Shown one piece after another: positions 46,524 through 54,923 of a DNA stretch of 64,000 bases. A program made the position numbers and the translations under genes. The stretch is from Sneathiella chungangensis (GTDB lineage Bacteria > Pseudomonadota > Alphaproteobacteria > Sneathiellales > Sneathiellaceae), in the NCBI RefSeq assembly GCF_009882935.1, contig NZ_WTVA01000015.1, positions 372,001-436,000 on the forward strand, read 5' to 3'. Positions within the stretch are counted from its first letter, which is position 1. Every line of letters begins with the position of its first letter. The notes under the pieces are model-generated. The model had not been told where the DNA came from, ran no database searches, and was given only the letters and a program-made list of their open reading frames with translations.

Positions 46524-47768
46524 ATGCCTCGTTACCCATTGATAAAATCTGTTTTGCCGCACGTCATCGCCGTAGTGATCGCGGCCATTTCGATGATATT
46601 CGCGCAGACCGCGATTTCGGCAGAAAAGGCATACAAAAACTGGGACGACGTTGTCAGCGCGGCAGAGGGCGGTACCGTCAATTGGTTCATGTGGGGCGGC
46701 GCCGATAATATCAACAGCTATGTCTCGGATTTTGTCGGCAGCGAGCTCAAGAAGCGCTATGGCATCACCCTCAATCGGATCGGCATCAATGATACCGCAG
46801 AGGCCGTCAACCTTGTCCTTGGCGAAAAGCAGGCCGGGAACCACGAGAACGGCTCCGTCGACCTTATCTGGATCAACGGCGGGAACTTTCGCTCCATGAA
46901 GCAGGGTGAGTTACTCTATTGCGGTTATCAGAACCTCCTCCCCAATAACCGGCAGGTCAACTGGCAGGACCAATCCATCGCGAATGACTTCGGTCTCGCT
47001 GTCGACGGATGCGAAGTACCCTGGAACCGCGCGCAATTCGCTTTTGCCTATGACAGCGCCCGCACGAAGAATCCGCCCCAAAGCATTCCGGAGCTGATCG
47101 ACTGGGTCAAGGCGCATCCCGGAGAGTTTACCTATCCGGCGGCAACGGATTTCAACGGCAGCGTCTTTATCCGCCATGTCTTTTATCATGCGGCGGGCGG
47201 CGTCGATGCCCTGCTTGGCGAATTCGATCAACAAAAATTCGACGCGGTCGCGCCAAAGGCCTGGGCGATACTGAACGAGATGGAACCCTACCTCTGGCGG
47301 GAAGGGAAAACCTATCCAAATGCGATTGCAAACCTGGCGCAACTCTTTGCCAACCGCGAAGTCGCCCTCTATTTCGATTATGATCCGGCAATCTTCGGCA
47401 TTAACGTCGAGAATGGTATCTTCCCGGAATCCACCCGCTCCTATGGTCTCAAGGACGGCACAATCGGCAACACCAATTATGTGGCAATTCCCTATAATTC
47501 ACCGAACAAGGCGGCAGCAATGGTGACGGCGAATTTCCTGCTTTCTTTTGACGCCCAGTTCGAAAAGGCGAAAGCCAGCATCTGGGGCGCGGCGCCGGCG
47601 ATCGACGTTTCCCGGCTTTCCGACGCGCAACAGGCGCAATTTGCCGGGCTTCCCCGCAATCCGGCAGTCGTTGCGCCCGAAGCGCTGGCGAAAAATGCAC
47701 TCCCGGAACTCCATCCCGCCTGGATCGACGCCATTGAAAAAGGCTGGCAGGAAAATGTCGCGAAATGA
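46524..47768 (+). CDS. ABC transporter substrate-binding protein, YnjB-like
   Basis: A 414-residue periplasmic binding protein. ATG 46524 gives a signal peptide (about residues 8-32, ending ISA). The mature part matches the YnjB type: GTVNWFMWGGADNINSYVSDFV, DLIWINGGNFRSMKQGELLYCGY and YPAATDFNGSVFIRHVFYHAAGG. The family is related to thiamine- and spermidine-binding proteins, but the E. coli YnjBCD substrate is not established. Two permeases and an ATPase follow on the same strand in one operon. Confidence 0.85.
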   Translation: MPRYPLIKSVLPHVIAVVIAAISMIFAQTAISAEKAYKNWDDVVSAAEGGTVNWFMWGGADNINSYVSDFVGSELKKRYGITLNRIGINDTAEAVNLVLGEKQAGNHENGSVDLIWINGGNFRSMKQGELLYCGYQNLLPNNRQVNWQDQSIANDFGLAVDGCEVPWNRAQFAFAYDSARTKNPPQSIPELIDWVKAHPGEFTYPAATDFNGSVFIRHVFYHAAGGVDALLGEFDQQKFDAVAPKAWAILNEMEPYLWREGKTYPNAIANLAQLFANREVALYFDYDPAIFGINVENGIFPESTRSYGLKDGTIGNTNYVAIPYNSPNKAAAMVTANFLLSFDAQFEKAKASIWGAAPAIDVSRLSDAQQAQFAGLPRNPAVVAPEALAKNALPELHPAWIDAIEKGWQENVAK

Positions 47769-47836
47769 TGCTGCACTTCTGTTAGGCTCGCAGTCAGATC
47801 ACCATTTTGGACAGACGCCGATTAGGAATTGAGCCC

Positions 47837-48694
47837 ATGACTGAGCGATGGAACATTCCGCTGATGCTCGCTCCGGCGTTAATTATCATCGTCGGACTTT
47901 TTCTGGGCGGGTTAGCGCTGGGCCTTGTCGGGAGTTTCGGCTATATGCCATTTATCGGGCGGGAAGAGTTCAATCTCGACGCCTACCGAAGCATTCTATC
48001 CTCGGAAGGCTTCTATCGGTCGTTTCTGTTGACTTTCCATATCGCCTTTACCTCGACAGTGATCGCATCAGCCATTGCCCTTGGCGCAGCGCTGGCCTTA
48101 AGGCGCAGCTTTTACGGCCGCACCTTTATCTCTTTTCTTTTCCAGATCAATCTCACCGTGCCGCATCTCGTCGGCGCCGTCGGCATTCTCTATCTATTCT
48201 CGCAGTCGGGCTTCTTCGCGCGGCTGGCCTACGAATTTGAACTGATCTCGAAGCCGTCCGAATTTCCGGCGATGATTTACGACCCGCTCGCGATCGGAAT
48301 TATCCTGCAATATGTATGGAAAGAGGTTCCCTTTATCGGCCTGATCCTGCTCGCCAACATGCAAACGATTGGCAAGGATTATGAGGCGGCGGCCCGGTCG
48401 CTTGGCGCCAGCCGCTGGCAGAGCTTCCGTCACGTCCTTTTGCCGTTGCTCACGCCGGGGCTTCTGGCAGCGGCGATGATAGTCTTTGCCTTTACCTTCG
48501 GCGCCTATGAAATCCCGGCATTGCTCGGACAGAATTATCCGGCGGCCCTACCGGTTCTCGCGTATCAGTCCTTTACCCATGTCGATCTCCATGCCCGGCC
48601 GGAAGCCTTCGCCATGACGATGATTATCGCCCTGCTAAGCGCCGCCATGATTATGGGATATGCATATCTTTCGCGACGCCATGTCCGGACCTGA
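47837..48694 (+). CDS. ABC transporter permease (YnjC N-half-like)
   Basis: A 285-residue BPD-type permease with six membrane segments. ATG 47837 is chosen with AGGA upstream. The coupling EAA loop reads YEAAARSLGASRWQSFRHVLLPLLTPG. E. coli YnjC is a single fused permease, whereas here its two halves are separate genes. It partners the next gene to form the channel. Confidence 0.87.
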   Translation: MTERWNIPLMLAPALIIIVGLFLGGLALGLVGSFGYMPFIGREEFNLDAYRSILSSEGFYRSFLLTFHIAFTSTVIASAIALGAALALRRSFYGRTFISFLFQINLTVPHLVGAVGILYLFSQSGFFARLAYEFELISKPSEFPAMIYDPLAIGIILQYVWKEVPFIGLILLANMQTIGKDYEAAARSLGASRWQSFRHVLLPLLTPGLLAAAMIVFAFTFGAYEIPALLGQNYPAALPVLAYQSFTHVDLHARPEAFAMTMIIALLSAAMIMGYAYLSRRHVRT

Positions 48695-48710
48695 AGGACG
48701 GAGGGCGGCG

Positions 48711-49538
48711 ATGGCACCGGGGAAGAATGGTCAGGGTTTACCAACTCTTGTGTGGTTTTCTCTCGCCCTCCTCGTCACCTGGCTTATTCTGCCGCTCCTC
48801 CCTCTTGCCGTCTGGTCCGTGAGCCGGAGCTGGTACTTCCCAGACCTCTTGCCCTCCGCCTATAGCGCCCGGGCCTGGACTTATGTATTTTCGCCTACCT
48901 CCGACATTCTGCCAGCGCTCGGCCGGACAGCATTAATCGCCCTCGGCGCGACATTCCTGTCCGCCCTGGTGGGTCTTCCGGCGGGACGGGCACTCGGCCT
49001 GTACCAGTTTCGCGGCAAAGCGATTGTCGAACTGCTGATACTCGCGCCGACCATTGTTCCGGGAATCGCCGTTGCCCTTGGCCTGCATGTCGTCTTCCTG
49101 AAACTCGGGTTGGCCGGAACCGCCGGCGGCGTCGTGATCGTGCATCTGATCCCGACCCTTCCCTATATGGTATTGGTTATGGCCGGAATATTTTCAAACT
49201 ATAATCCTGATGCCGAAGCGCAGGCCCGGAGCCTCGGCGCCGGATATTTCCAGACCTTTTATTATGTCACCCTACCGGCCATCCTACCGGGCCTCCTTAT
49301 CGGATCGCTCTTTGCCTTCCTGGTGTCCTGGAGCCAGTATATCCTGACGCTGTTGATCGGCAGTGGACGTGTGGTGACCCTGCCGCTGCTCCTGTTCAAT
49401 TTTGCAAGTGCCGGAAGAAATGACATCACCGGTGCAATTAGTATCATTTACATCCTTCCCGGGATCCTTCTCCTGTTTCTGGGCGCGCGGCATCTGACCG
49501 GCCGCAACCGCACGCTAGAAAATCTTAAACAGATATGA
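48711..49538 (+). CDS. ABC transporter permease (YnjC C-half-like)
   Basis: Second permease of the YnjBCD-like system, 275 residues with six membrane segments. ATG 48711 is preferred because GGAGG lies six bases upstream; earlier in-frame ATGs at 48660 and 48681 would overlap the previous gene. EAA loop: AEAQARSLGAGYFQTFYYVTLPAILPG. The stop overlaps the ATPase start (ATGA). Confidence 0.87.
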   Translation: MAPGKNGQGLPTLVWFSLALLVTWLILPLLPLAVWSVSRSWYFPDLLPSAYSARAWTYVFSPTSDILPALGRTALIALGATFLSALVGLPAGRALGLYQFRGKAIVELLILAPTIVPGIAVALGLHVVFLKLGLAGTAGGVVIVHLIPTLPYMVLVMAGIFSNYNPDAEAQARSLGAGYFQTFYYVTLPAILPGLLIGSLFAFLVSWSQYILTLLIGSGRVVTLPLLLFNFASAGRNDITGAISIIYILPGILLLFLGARHLTGRNRTLENLKQI

Positions 49539-50575
49539 CCGACGTTACTCTGGAGAAATTGACGAAAAGCTATCCCGGCGCGGACCGACCCGCCGTCGAC
49601 AACATCTCCATCGACATTGGAAGCGGATCATTGACCGCATTGCTCGGTCCCTCCGCCTCCGGAAAGTCGACTGTCCTCAAAATGATCGCCGGATTGCTGT
49701 CGCCAAGCTCGGGCGATATTCTGTTTGACGGACGATCTGTACTTCGCCAGCCGCCGGACAAACGCGACGCGGTCTTGGTGTTTCAGGAGCATCTTCTCTT
49801 TCCCTATATGACCGTCGCCGAAAACATCGGCTTCGGGCTCAAAATGCGGCGGAGGCCTAAGGACGAGATTTCGTCGGCTGTCGACGGAATGATGGAACTG
49901 ATGCAACTTGACGGGCTGGCGGCCCGAAAACCGAACCAGCTATCGGGGGGGCAACAACAACGGGTCGCCCTCGCACGCGCATTGGTTCTACGCCCCAAGT
50001 TACTTTTGCTCGATGAACCCTTCTCCAGTCTTGACGCAAATCTACGCGTCGAGATGCAGGGCCTTTTAAGAACACTCCATGCGGAGTTCGACACGACGAT
50101 GCTATTCGTAACGCATGATCAGGAAGAAGCCGTCGCTCTTGCCGACAGTATTGCGCTTTTACTGGACGGAAAATTGCGCCAGCATGACACGCCGGACGGC
50201 TTTTATGCGCGACCGCAAGATCGCAGCGTCGCCACATTTTTCGGTGCAAAGAACTTTATCGAGGGACAACGGCAAGCGGGAATTTTTGACTGCGCATTCG
50301 GCCAGATCCGGCTCCCCGACAACGCCCCGGTCGGCGGCCACACGCTGACTTTTCGGCCGGAAAATGTGAAACTCGTCAGCGAGGCGGGAGGCATCAACAG
50401 TTTCCCCGCAATAATCAAGTCAATCCAGTTTCTTGGAAGCCAGACACGCCTTCAACTTACCAGTTCGGATATCCGTTTTGAAGCCCTTGTATCCCCATTT
50501 TCCGCCGCCTCTCTTCAATCGGGGCAGCAGGTAATGGTTCAACTACCCCCTGAAGTGCTCTGGCTTGTCCCTTAG
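49535..50575 (+). CDS. ABC transporter ATP-binding protein, YnjD-like
   Basis: A 346-residue ATPase for the preceding permeases. Walker A is GPSASGKST, the Q-loop lies in VFQEHLLFPYMTV, the signature is LSGGQQQR, Walker B is LLLDEPFSSLD and the H-loop is VTHDQEEA. A TOBE-like C-terminal domain (about 255-346) marks it as the MalK/PotA/CysA subgroup. It is the last gene of the operon, and its stop overlaps the convergent regulator stop by four bases. Confidence 0.9.
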   Translation: MTDVTLEKLTKSYPGADRPAVDNISIDIGSGSLTALLGPSASGKSTVLKMIAGLLSPSSGDILFDGRSVLRQPPDKRDAVLVFQEHLLFPYMTVAENIGFGLKMRRRPKDEISSAVDGMMELMQLDGLAARKPNQLSGGQQQRVALARALVLRPKLLLLDEPFSSLDANLRVEMQGLLRTLHAEFDTTMLFVTHDQEEAVALADSIALLLDGKLRQHDTPDGFYARPQDRSVATFFGAKNFIEGQRQAGIFDCAFGQIRLPDNAPVGGHTLTFRPENVKLVSEAGGINSFPAIIKSIQFLGSQTRLQLTSSDIRFEALVSPFSAASLQSGQQVMVQLPPEVLWLVP

Positions 50576-51447
50576 CGGATATCCTTGAGATAGCCGGAGA
50601 TAATCTCAGGCGCTTTATCAGGAGAGACATCGGCGCTCCGGATCAATCCGTCGAAATGACCGGTAAACGCCCGTATATGATCCACGGAATTCACCAGGAG
50701 ATACATGTTGCCAACGTAGATGGCCGCGCGCAACGGACCAAATAAAGTATAGGCCGCAGAGTATATTTTTCGCGCATCGAAAAGGAACAAACGGAATGTC
50801 GGGTAGAGCTCCTCCGTCAGCCGGATCATGTTGTTTATCTGATTGCGCCGGATGGAAATCGGGACCTGGCTCCAAATCCCCTCGCCTTTGGCAAGCTGTT
50901 CAATCACCTGAAACGGCATGCAAACCTCCATATCCGTTTCCGGCCGGCGCGAATAGTTGAGCTGATTCTGTTGTTGCCGTTCCTTTGCTTCCCGCTCAAC
51001 CGTACTGAAATCCCCAAACTCATAGTCCCCCATTTCCTCGGTTCTTAGAAGATCGGGAAGCGTACTTGGGACATAACGGATTTTATATCCGGTCGCTTCG
51101 TGATGCCATTTCGCGAGCATGATGCTCGCCGACGTTTCCGTGACCCGCTCGATCTCGATCATGGGTACCGCTTCGCTTGCCGTTTCATCGTTGGCAATCA
51201 GCCCCATGAGCCAATCAACCGAGACGCCGTAGGCCCGGGCGATGACACATAGCGTCTCCGCGCGCGGTAGACGGGTCGAGCCGGGAGCGAGAAACTGACT
51301 CAAAGCGGATCGATCAATACCGATGCTGGCGGCAAACTGGCTTAAATTGAACCCTTTACGCGCCAGCAGAAGAGCCATCCGGTCGCGAAAAATCTCGGCA
51401 ACATCGCGTTTGTCGATGCTTTCCCAGTCCGAATGTTGTATTTTCAC
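50572..51447 (-). CDS. XRE-family regulator with DUF5753-like C-terminal domain
   Basis: A 291-residue protein. GTG 51447 is the likely start because GGAGAAA precedes it by four bases. The N-terminal third has an XRE helix-turn-helix (KGFNLSQFAASIGIDRSALSQFLA, LPRAETLCVIARAYGVSVDWLMGL). The C-terminal 170 residues show a pattern like the DUF5753 ligand domain of Actinobacterial Scr1-type regulators: RYVPSTLPDLLRTEE, later FRLFLFDARKIY and AFTGHFDGLIRSADVSPDKAPEII. That match is my inference. It is divergent from the desaturase gene and is preceded by a 12-bp palindrome. Confidence 0.75.
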   Translation of the reverse strand: MKIQHSDWESIDKRDVAEIFRDRMALLLARKGFNLSQFAASIGIDRSALSQFLAPGSTRLPRAETLCVIARAYGVSVDWLMGLIANDETASEAVPMIEIERVTETSASIMLAKWHHEATGYKIRYVPSTLPDLLRTEEMGDYEFGDFSTVEREAKERQQQNQLNYSRRPETDMEVCMPFQVIEQLAKGEGIWSQVPISIRRNQINNMIRLTEELYPTFRLFLFDARKIYSAAYTLFGPLRAAIYVGNMYLLVNSVDHIRAFTGHFDGLIRSADVSPDKAPEIISGYLKDIR

Positions 51448-51475
51448 ACCGTTTCTCCATTTAAATAACGTAAAC

Positions 51476-51487
51476 AAACTTAAGTTT
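51476..51487. promoter_or_regulatory. 12-bp palindrome, candidate operator of the XRE regulator
   Basis: AAACTTAAGTTT is a perfect palindrome about 30 bases upstream of the XRE start codon in an AT-rich divergent region shared with the desaturase gene. Likely self-regulation site by position. Confidence 0.4.
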
Positions 51488-51519
51488 TATATTAACATAA
51501 AAATTAGCGAACTGTCGCA

Positions 51520-51549
51520 TTGTATATTCCTCGTCCGACAGCGCATAAT
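51520..51549 (+). promoter_or_regulatory. Possible promoter of the desaturase gene
   Basis: TTGTAT and CATAAT are separated by 18 bases. An inverted repeat CTGTCG/CGACAG (51512-51541) overlaps the spacer, which would let a regulator block it. Confidence 0.3.
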
Positions 51550-51587
51550 TCAAATGTTGGAATTTTGCGGAAGGAGGTAATCAAGAA

Positions 51588-52481
51588 GTGCGGTTGCGTG
51601 AACGGCAGGAAATCAGAACTCTGGCTTTAATTGTCCTTTGCTACGGGATGTGGGGTATTATTCTTTTCGGGCCGGCATTTGGACCTCAATGGCTTGTCAC
51701 CTTATTCCTTGTTCCGGTTATTGCCTTTCATTCCTCCTTGCAACATGAATGCATACATGGACATCCGTTTACCGATGGCCGCTTGAATGACCTTATCGCC
51801 TACCTTCCTGTCGGGATTTTTTTGCCTTACCCGCGATTCAAGGAAAATCACCTGACCCACCATCAGCGCGCGAGGATCAGCGATCCGGTTGAGGATCCCG
51901 AAAGCTGGTATGTTGTGGCCGACAGATGGGAGACATTTGGCGATTTTCACAAATTCATTCTCCGCTGCAATAATACCCTTGCCGGCAGATTTCTGATCGG
52001 TCCGGCATTAAGCATCCTTTCGTTGGTAAAGACGGATACGAAAAAGATGAGGAAGGGCGACCGGCATTTAATGGTCATTTGGTTTGGCCATATCGCCGCG
52101 AGTTTCGCGCTGCTGGCCCTCATCGGGTCATTTGGCACAATTTCTGTTATCGGGTATCTGATTGCCGCCTATTTCGGCATGTCGCTGCTCATGGTACGGA
52201 CCTTTCTCGAGCATCAGGCGCATCCCGACCGACGCGCGCGGTCTGTTCTCATTGATGACAAGGGTCCGCTGCGCCTGCTGTTCCTGAACAATAATCTGCA
52301 TGCGGTTCACCACGCCTTTCCCTCGGTCGCGTGGTATCGCCTGCCGGGTCTGTTTCGCCTTCATCGCGACCGGTTTATGGAAATGAATCAAGGGTATTTT
52401 TATAAAAGCTATGGGGCCGTGATCAGGTCGCATATCTTCACGCCCAAGGAGCCGGTTGCCTTTCCGCTTGACCGCACCTGA
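51588..52481 (+). CDS. Membrane fatty acid desaturase/hydroxylase family protein
   Basis: A 297-residue integral membrane di-iron enzyme. GTG 51588 follows AGGAGG by ten bases. The three histidine boxes are HECIHGH, HLTHHQ and the C-terminal HAVHHAFP, and the four membrane segments are in the standard positions. It would desaturate or hydroxylate an acyl chain or similar lipid; the HHAFPSVAWYRLPGLFRLHR tail resembles a desaturase branch whose substrate I cannot name. The PhnD-like gene follows 22 bases later. Confidence 0.87.
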   Translation: MRLRERQEIRTLALIVLCYGMWGIILFGPAFGPQWLVTLFLVPVIAFHSSLQHECIHGHPFTDGRLNDLIAYLPVGIFLPYPRFKENHLTHHQRARISDPVEDPESWYVVADRWETFGDFHKFILRCNNTLAGRFLIGPALSILSLVKTDTKKMRKGDRHLMVIWFGHIAASFALLALIGSFGTISVIGYLIAAYFGMSLLMVRTFLEHQAHPDRRARSVLIDDKGPLRLLFLNNNLHAVHHAFPSVAWYRLPGLFRLHRDRFMEMNQGYFYKSYGAVIRSHIFTPKEPVAFPLDRT

Positions 52482-52503
52482 TGCGTCGCACAGATTTATC
52501 CGA

Positions 52504-53301
52504 ATGACCGCGTCCCTCGCACTTCTTCCCATGTATGACTGGCCGGAACTTCGTGAAGCAACGGACCAGTATTGGGTGTCTCTCAGGGAAAGCCTCGCAG
52601 ATTATGGCTTTCCGGCGCCAAAGTTTCTAACCCGGCCGGAGGATCCGCTGGCCTGCTGGCGTCATCCCGACCTTTTGCTCGCGCAGACCTGCGGTCTTCC
52701 CTTGGTGGAAAAGCTTGCGGGTGAGGTCGCCGTGGTCGGGACGCCCGCCTACAATATTGACTGCGGAGCGGGCTCCTATTTCAGCGTAATCGTCGTGCAT
52801 CAGGAAAGCCGTATCCAGGATATCGCTGATATCGACGGGGCGGTCTTCGGTTACAATGACCCGCTTTCCCAATCCGGCGTTGCCGCCTTTTTCTTTCATC
52901 TTTCAAACAGGGGAATATCCCATACCGCTCTTCGGAAGTTCACGCGCGTCTTTTCTCATCGCAATGCAATCCGCCAACTTGCCGAACGGCAAATCGACAT
53001 TGCATCGATTGACGCCGTGACATGGGAGATCGCCAGACGCCATGAAAAAGCTACTGAGAAACTGCGCGTTATCGGGATGACCGACCCGACGCCGGGCCTT
53101 CCCCTGATTACCGCAAGACAGCATTTGCGAGACGTGGATCGTCTCCATCAGGCTGTTGTGGAAGCAATGGCGTCCCTTTCGCAGTCGACACGGGATGACC
53201 TTTTATTGACCGGGCTTGCGGCAACGAACGAACAGGATTACCAGATCATCCTGAACCGTTTCAACGCCGTCCGCGCTGCGATCGCCTCCAACCTTCATTG
53301 A
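52504..53301 (+). CDS. PhnD/SsuA/transferrin-like binding protein without signal peptide
   Basis: A 265-residue protein with the phosphonate-binding-protein fold: LLPMYDWPELREATDQYW, GTPAYNIDCGAGSYFSVIVV, DIDGAVFGYNDPLSQSGVAAFF and QIDIASIDAVTWEI. No signal peptide is visible from ATG 52504, and an in-frame start at 52456 adds none either, so the protein appears cytoplasmic, unlike a transport receptor. No permease or ATPase of a phosphonate system is adjacent. It might be a sensor or an enzyme accessory related to the desaturase it follows. Confidence 0.75.
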   Translation: MTASLALLPMYDWPELREATDQYWVSLRESLADYGFPAPKFLTRPEDPLACWRHPDLLLAQTCGLPLVEKLAGEVAVVGTPAYNIDCGAGSYFSVIVVHQESRIQDIADIDGAVFGYNDPLSQSGVAAFFFHLSNRGISHTALRKFTRVFSHRNAIRQLAERQIDIASIDAVTWEIARRHEKATEKLRVIGMTDPTPGLPLITARQHLRDVDRLHQAVVEAMASLSQSTRDDLLLTGLAATNEQDYQIILNRFNAVRAAIASNLH

Positions 53302-53310
53302 CGGCAAAGG

Positions 53311-53338
53311 AAAACCCCGGAAGCCGAAACTTCCGGGG
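53311..53338 (-). terminator. Terminator of the Liv binding-protein gene
   Basis: Perfect 9-bp stem CCCCGGAAG/CTTCCGGGG with a six-base loop, followed on the minus strand by TTTTCCTTT. It lies just past the stop at 53362 and may also work for the convergent PhnD-like gene, although no T-run follows on the plus strand. Confidence 0.75.
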
Positions 53339-53361
53339 CGGATCATTAAGCAGTGGACAAC

Positions 53362-54465
53362 TTATTTATAGTCGTACTTGCCGTCTTTCCATTCGTACCA
53401 GACATAGCCCGGCAGGGTCACGTCACCCTTGTCGTCGAAGGAGAGTTCACCCAGAACAGTGTTGAATTTGCCGTTGTTCAAAGCTTCCATGACATCGGCT
53501 TCCTTGACGGACTTGGCAGCCTTTGCCGCATCTGCCCATGCCTGTACAGCCGCATAGGTGTAAAGAACATATCCCTCAGGCTCGATACCCTTCTCGCGGA
53601 ACTTTGCGACAAGATCGGCAACGCCGGGGTTCTTGCGCGGGTCCGGAGAGAAGGTCATCAGCGTGCCTTCGCCGGCATCACCGGTGATTGACCAGTATTC
53701 GTCCGTCACCAGCGCGTCACCGGAGACCAGCTGCGTCTTCATGCCTTGATCCCGCATCTGACGAACGATCAGGCCGGCTTCCGTGTGATATCCGCCAACA
53801 TAGGCGATATCGATGCCTTCCTGCTTCATCTTGGAGACGAGGGCGGTGTAGTCTTTTTCACCAGCCGTATAGGCTTCGTACATCACCGGCTTCGCACCAG
53901 CAGCTTCCATGGAAGCCATGGTTTCATCGGCGAGGCCTTTACCATAGGCGGTCTTGTCATGCAGGATGGCGACTTTCTTGCCAGCCTTTGCTTCGTCCGC
54001 CAAATAAGCTCCGGCGACTTTACCCTGCTGATCGTCACGGCCGCAGACGCGGTAAACGTTCGGGCCGCCTTCATCGGTCAGCTTCGGGTTGGTCGATGCC
54101 GGAGAAATCTGGATGATTCCTTCTTCCGTATACACAGCAGATGCCGGAATGGAAGAGCCGGAGCAAAAATGGCCCGCCATGAAGACGACGCCCTTGGACA
54201 CCATCTGGTTGGCGACAGCAACAGCCTGCTTCGGATCGCAGGCGTCATCGCCGATTTCCAATTTCAGCATTTCGCCGTTAACGCCGCCTGCTGCGTTGAT
54301 GTCGGCCACAGCCTGCTCAGCGCCGGCCTTCATCTGCTGGCCAAAGCTTGCATACTGACCGGTCATTGGACCTGCGGTCGCGATCGTGATGTCCGCCCAG
54401 GCTGCGCCTGAACCGATCATCATGCCCATCGACAGGGCCGATACGGCAACTAGAATTTTTCTCAT
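53362..54465 (-). CDS. Branched-chain amino acid ABC transporter substrate-binding protein
   Basis: A 367-residue periplasmic leucine/isoleucine/valine-type binding protein. Signal peptide at about residues 1-24 (ending AWA). It has TIATAGPMTGQYASFGQQMKAG, ADINAAGGVNG, a disulfide-forming Cys pair (DDACDPKQAVAVANQM) and CSGSSIPASAVYTEEGI, all typical of LivJ/LivK. GGGAG precedes the ATG. It has its own promoter and terminator, which allows higher expression than the membrane components encoded upstream. Confidence 0.93.
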   Translation of the reverse strand: MRKILVAVSALSMGMMIGSGAAWADITIATAGPMTGQYASFGQQMKAGAEQAVADINAAGGVNGEMLKLEIGDDACDPKQAVAVANQMVSKGVVFMAGHFCSGSSIPASAVYTEEGIIQISPASTNPKLTDEGGPNVYRVCGRDDQQGKVAGAYLADEAKAGKKVAILHDKTAYGKGLADETMASMEAAGAKPVMYEAYTAGEKDYTALVSKMKQEGIDIAYVGGYHTEAGLIVRQMRDQGMKTQLVSGDALVTDEYWSITGDAGEGTLMTFSPDPRKNPGVADLVAKFREKGIEPEGYVLYTYAAVQAWADAAKAAKSVKEADVMEALNNGKFNTVLGELSFDDKGDVTLPGYVWYEWKDGKYDYK

Positions 54466-54520
54466 CTTAATACTCCCAGTTGATTGAAAAAGAATTTATA
54501 ACCTACGCTGGTTTTCCGCA

Positions 54521-54549
54521 ATTATATCAAACTTTTATTGAAGATTGAA
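54521..54549 (-). promoter_or_regulatory. Promoter of the Liv binding-protein gene
   Basis: On the minus strand a perfect -10 TATAAT is preceded, 17 bases earlier, by TTCAAT, a weak -35. Predicted transcript start is about 50 bases before the ATG. Confidence 0.45.
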
Positions 54550-54569
54550 AGCGAATTCTGTGGCAGCTG

Positions 54570-54923
54570 TCAGCCTCCGGCGCCCTTCTTTTCACGCCAG
54601 GAAAAAGGCCCTGCCCGTTCATAGAGCCAGCGATATTGTGTCACCATTTGCCGCACACGCGTCAATCGGTAACCCAATAGCGATATGCCGACCACCACCG
54701 CGGCGTCGACAACATAATAATGCAGGGACAGCAAGGTCCCGTCAAACAACGCAAAGTGAAAAAACCTCACGGCAAGCGCCAACAACATCATAAAGAAGAT
54801 CAGCTGCGGAATGGGACGCCAATTTGATGCGAGCGAGCGTCCCGCAAGATATCCGGCCCCACCGCCGATGATCACCGTCACGAAGAGGAAGGTCATAAAG
54901 CTGTTTTCCCAGAGAATACCCAT
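54570..54923 (-). CDS. DUF6867-type small membrane protein of the Liv operon
   Basis: A 117-residue protein with three hydrophobic segments (about residues 8-28, 38-55 and 68-88) and a conserved-looking basic/aromatic C-terminal part (RQMVTQYRWLYERAGPFSWREK). It matches what I know of DUF6867, a small family that accompanies alphaproteobacterial branched-chain amino acid transporters. The start overlaps the livF stop by one base, so it is translated with the operon. Its role is unknown. Confidence 0.75.
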   Translation of the reverse strand: MGILWENSFMTFLFVTVIIGGGAGYLAGRSLASNWRPIPQLIFFMMLLALAVRFFHFALFDGTLLSLHYYVVDAAVVVGISLLGYRLTRVRQMVTQYRWLYERAGPFSWREKKGAGG

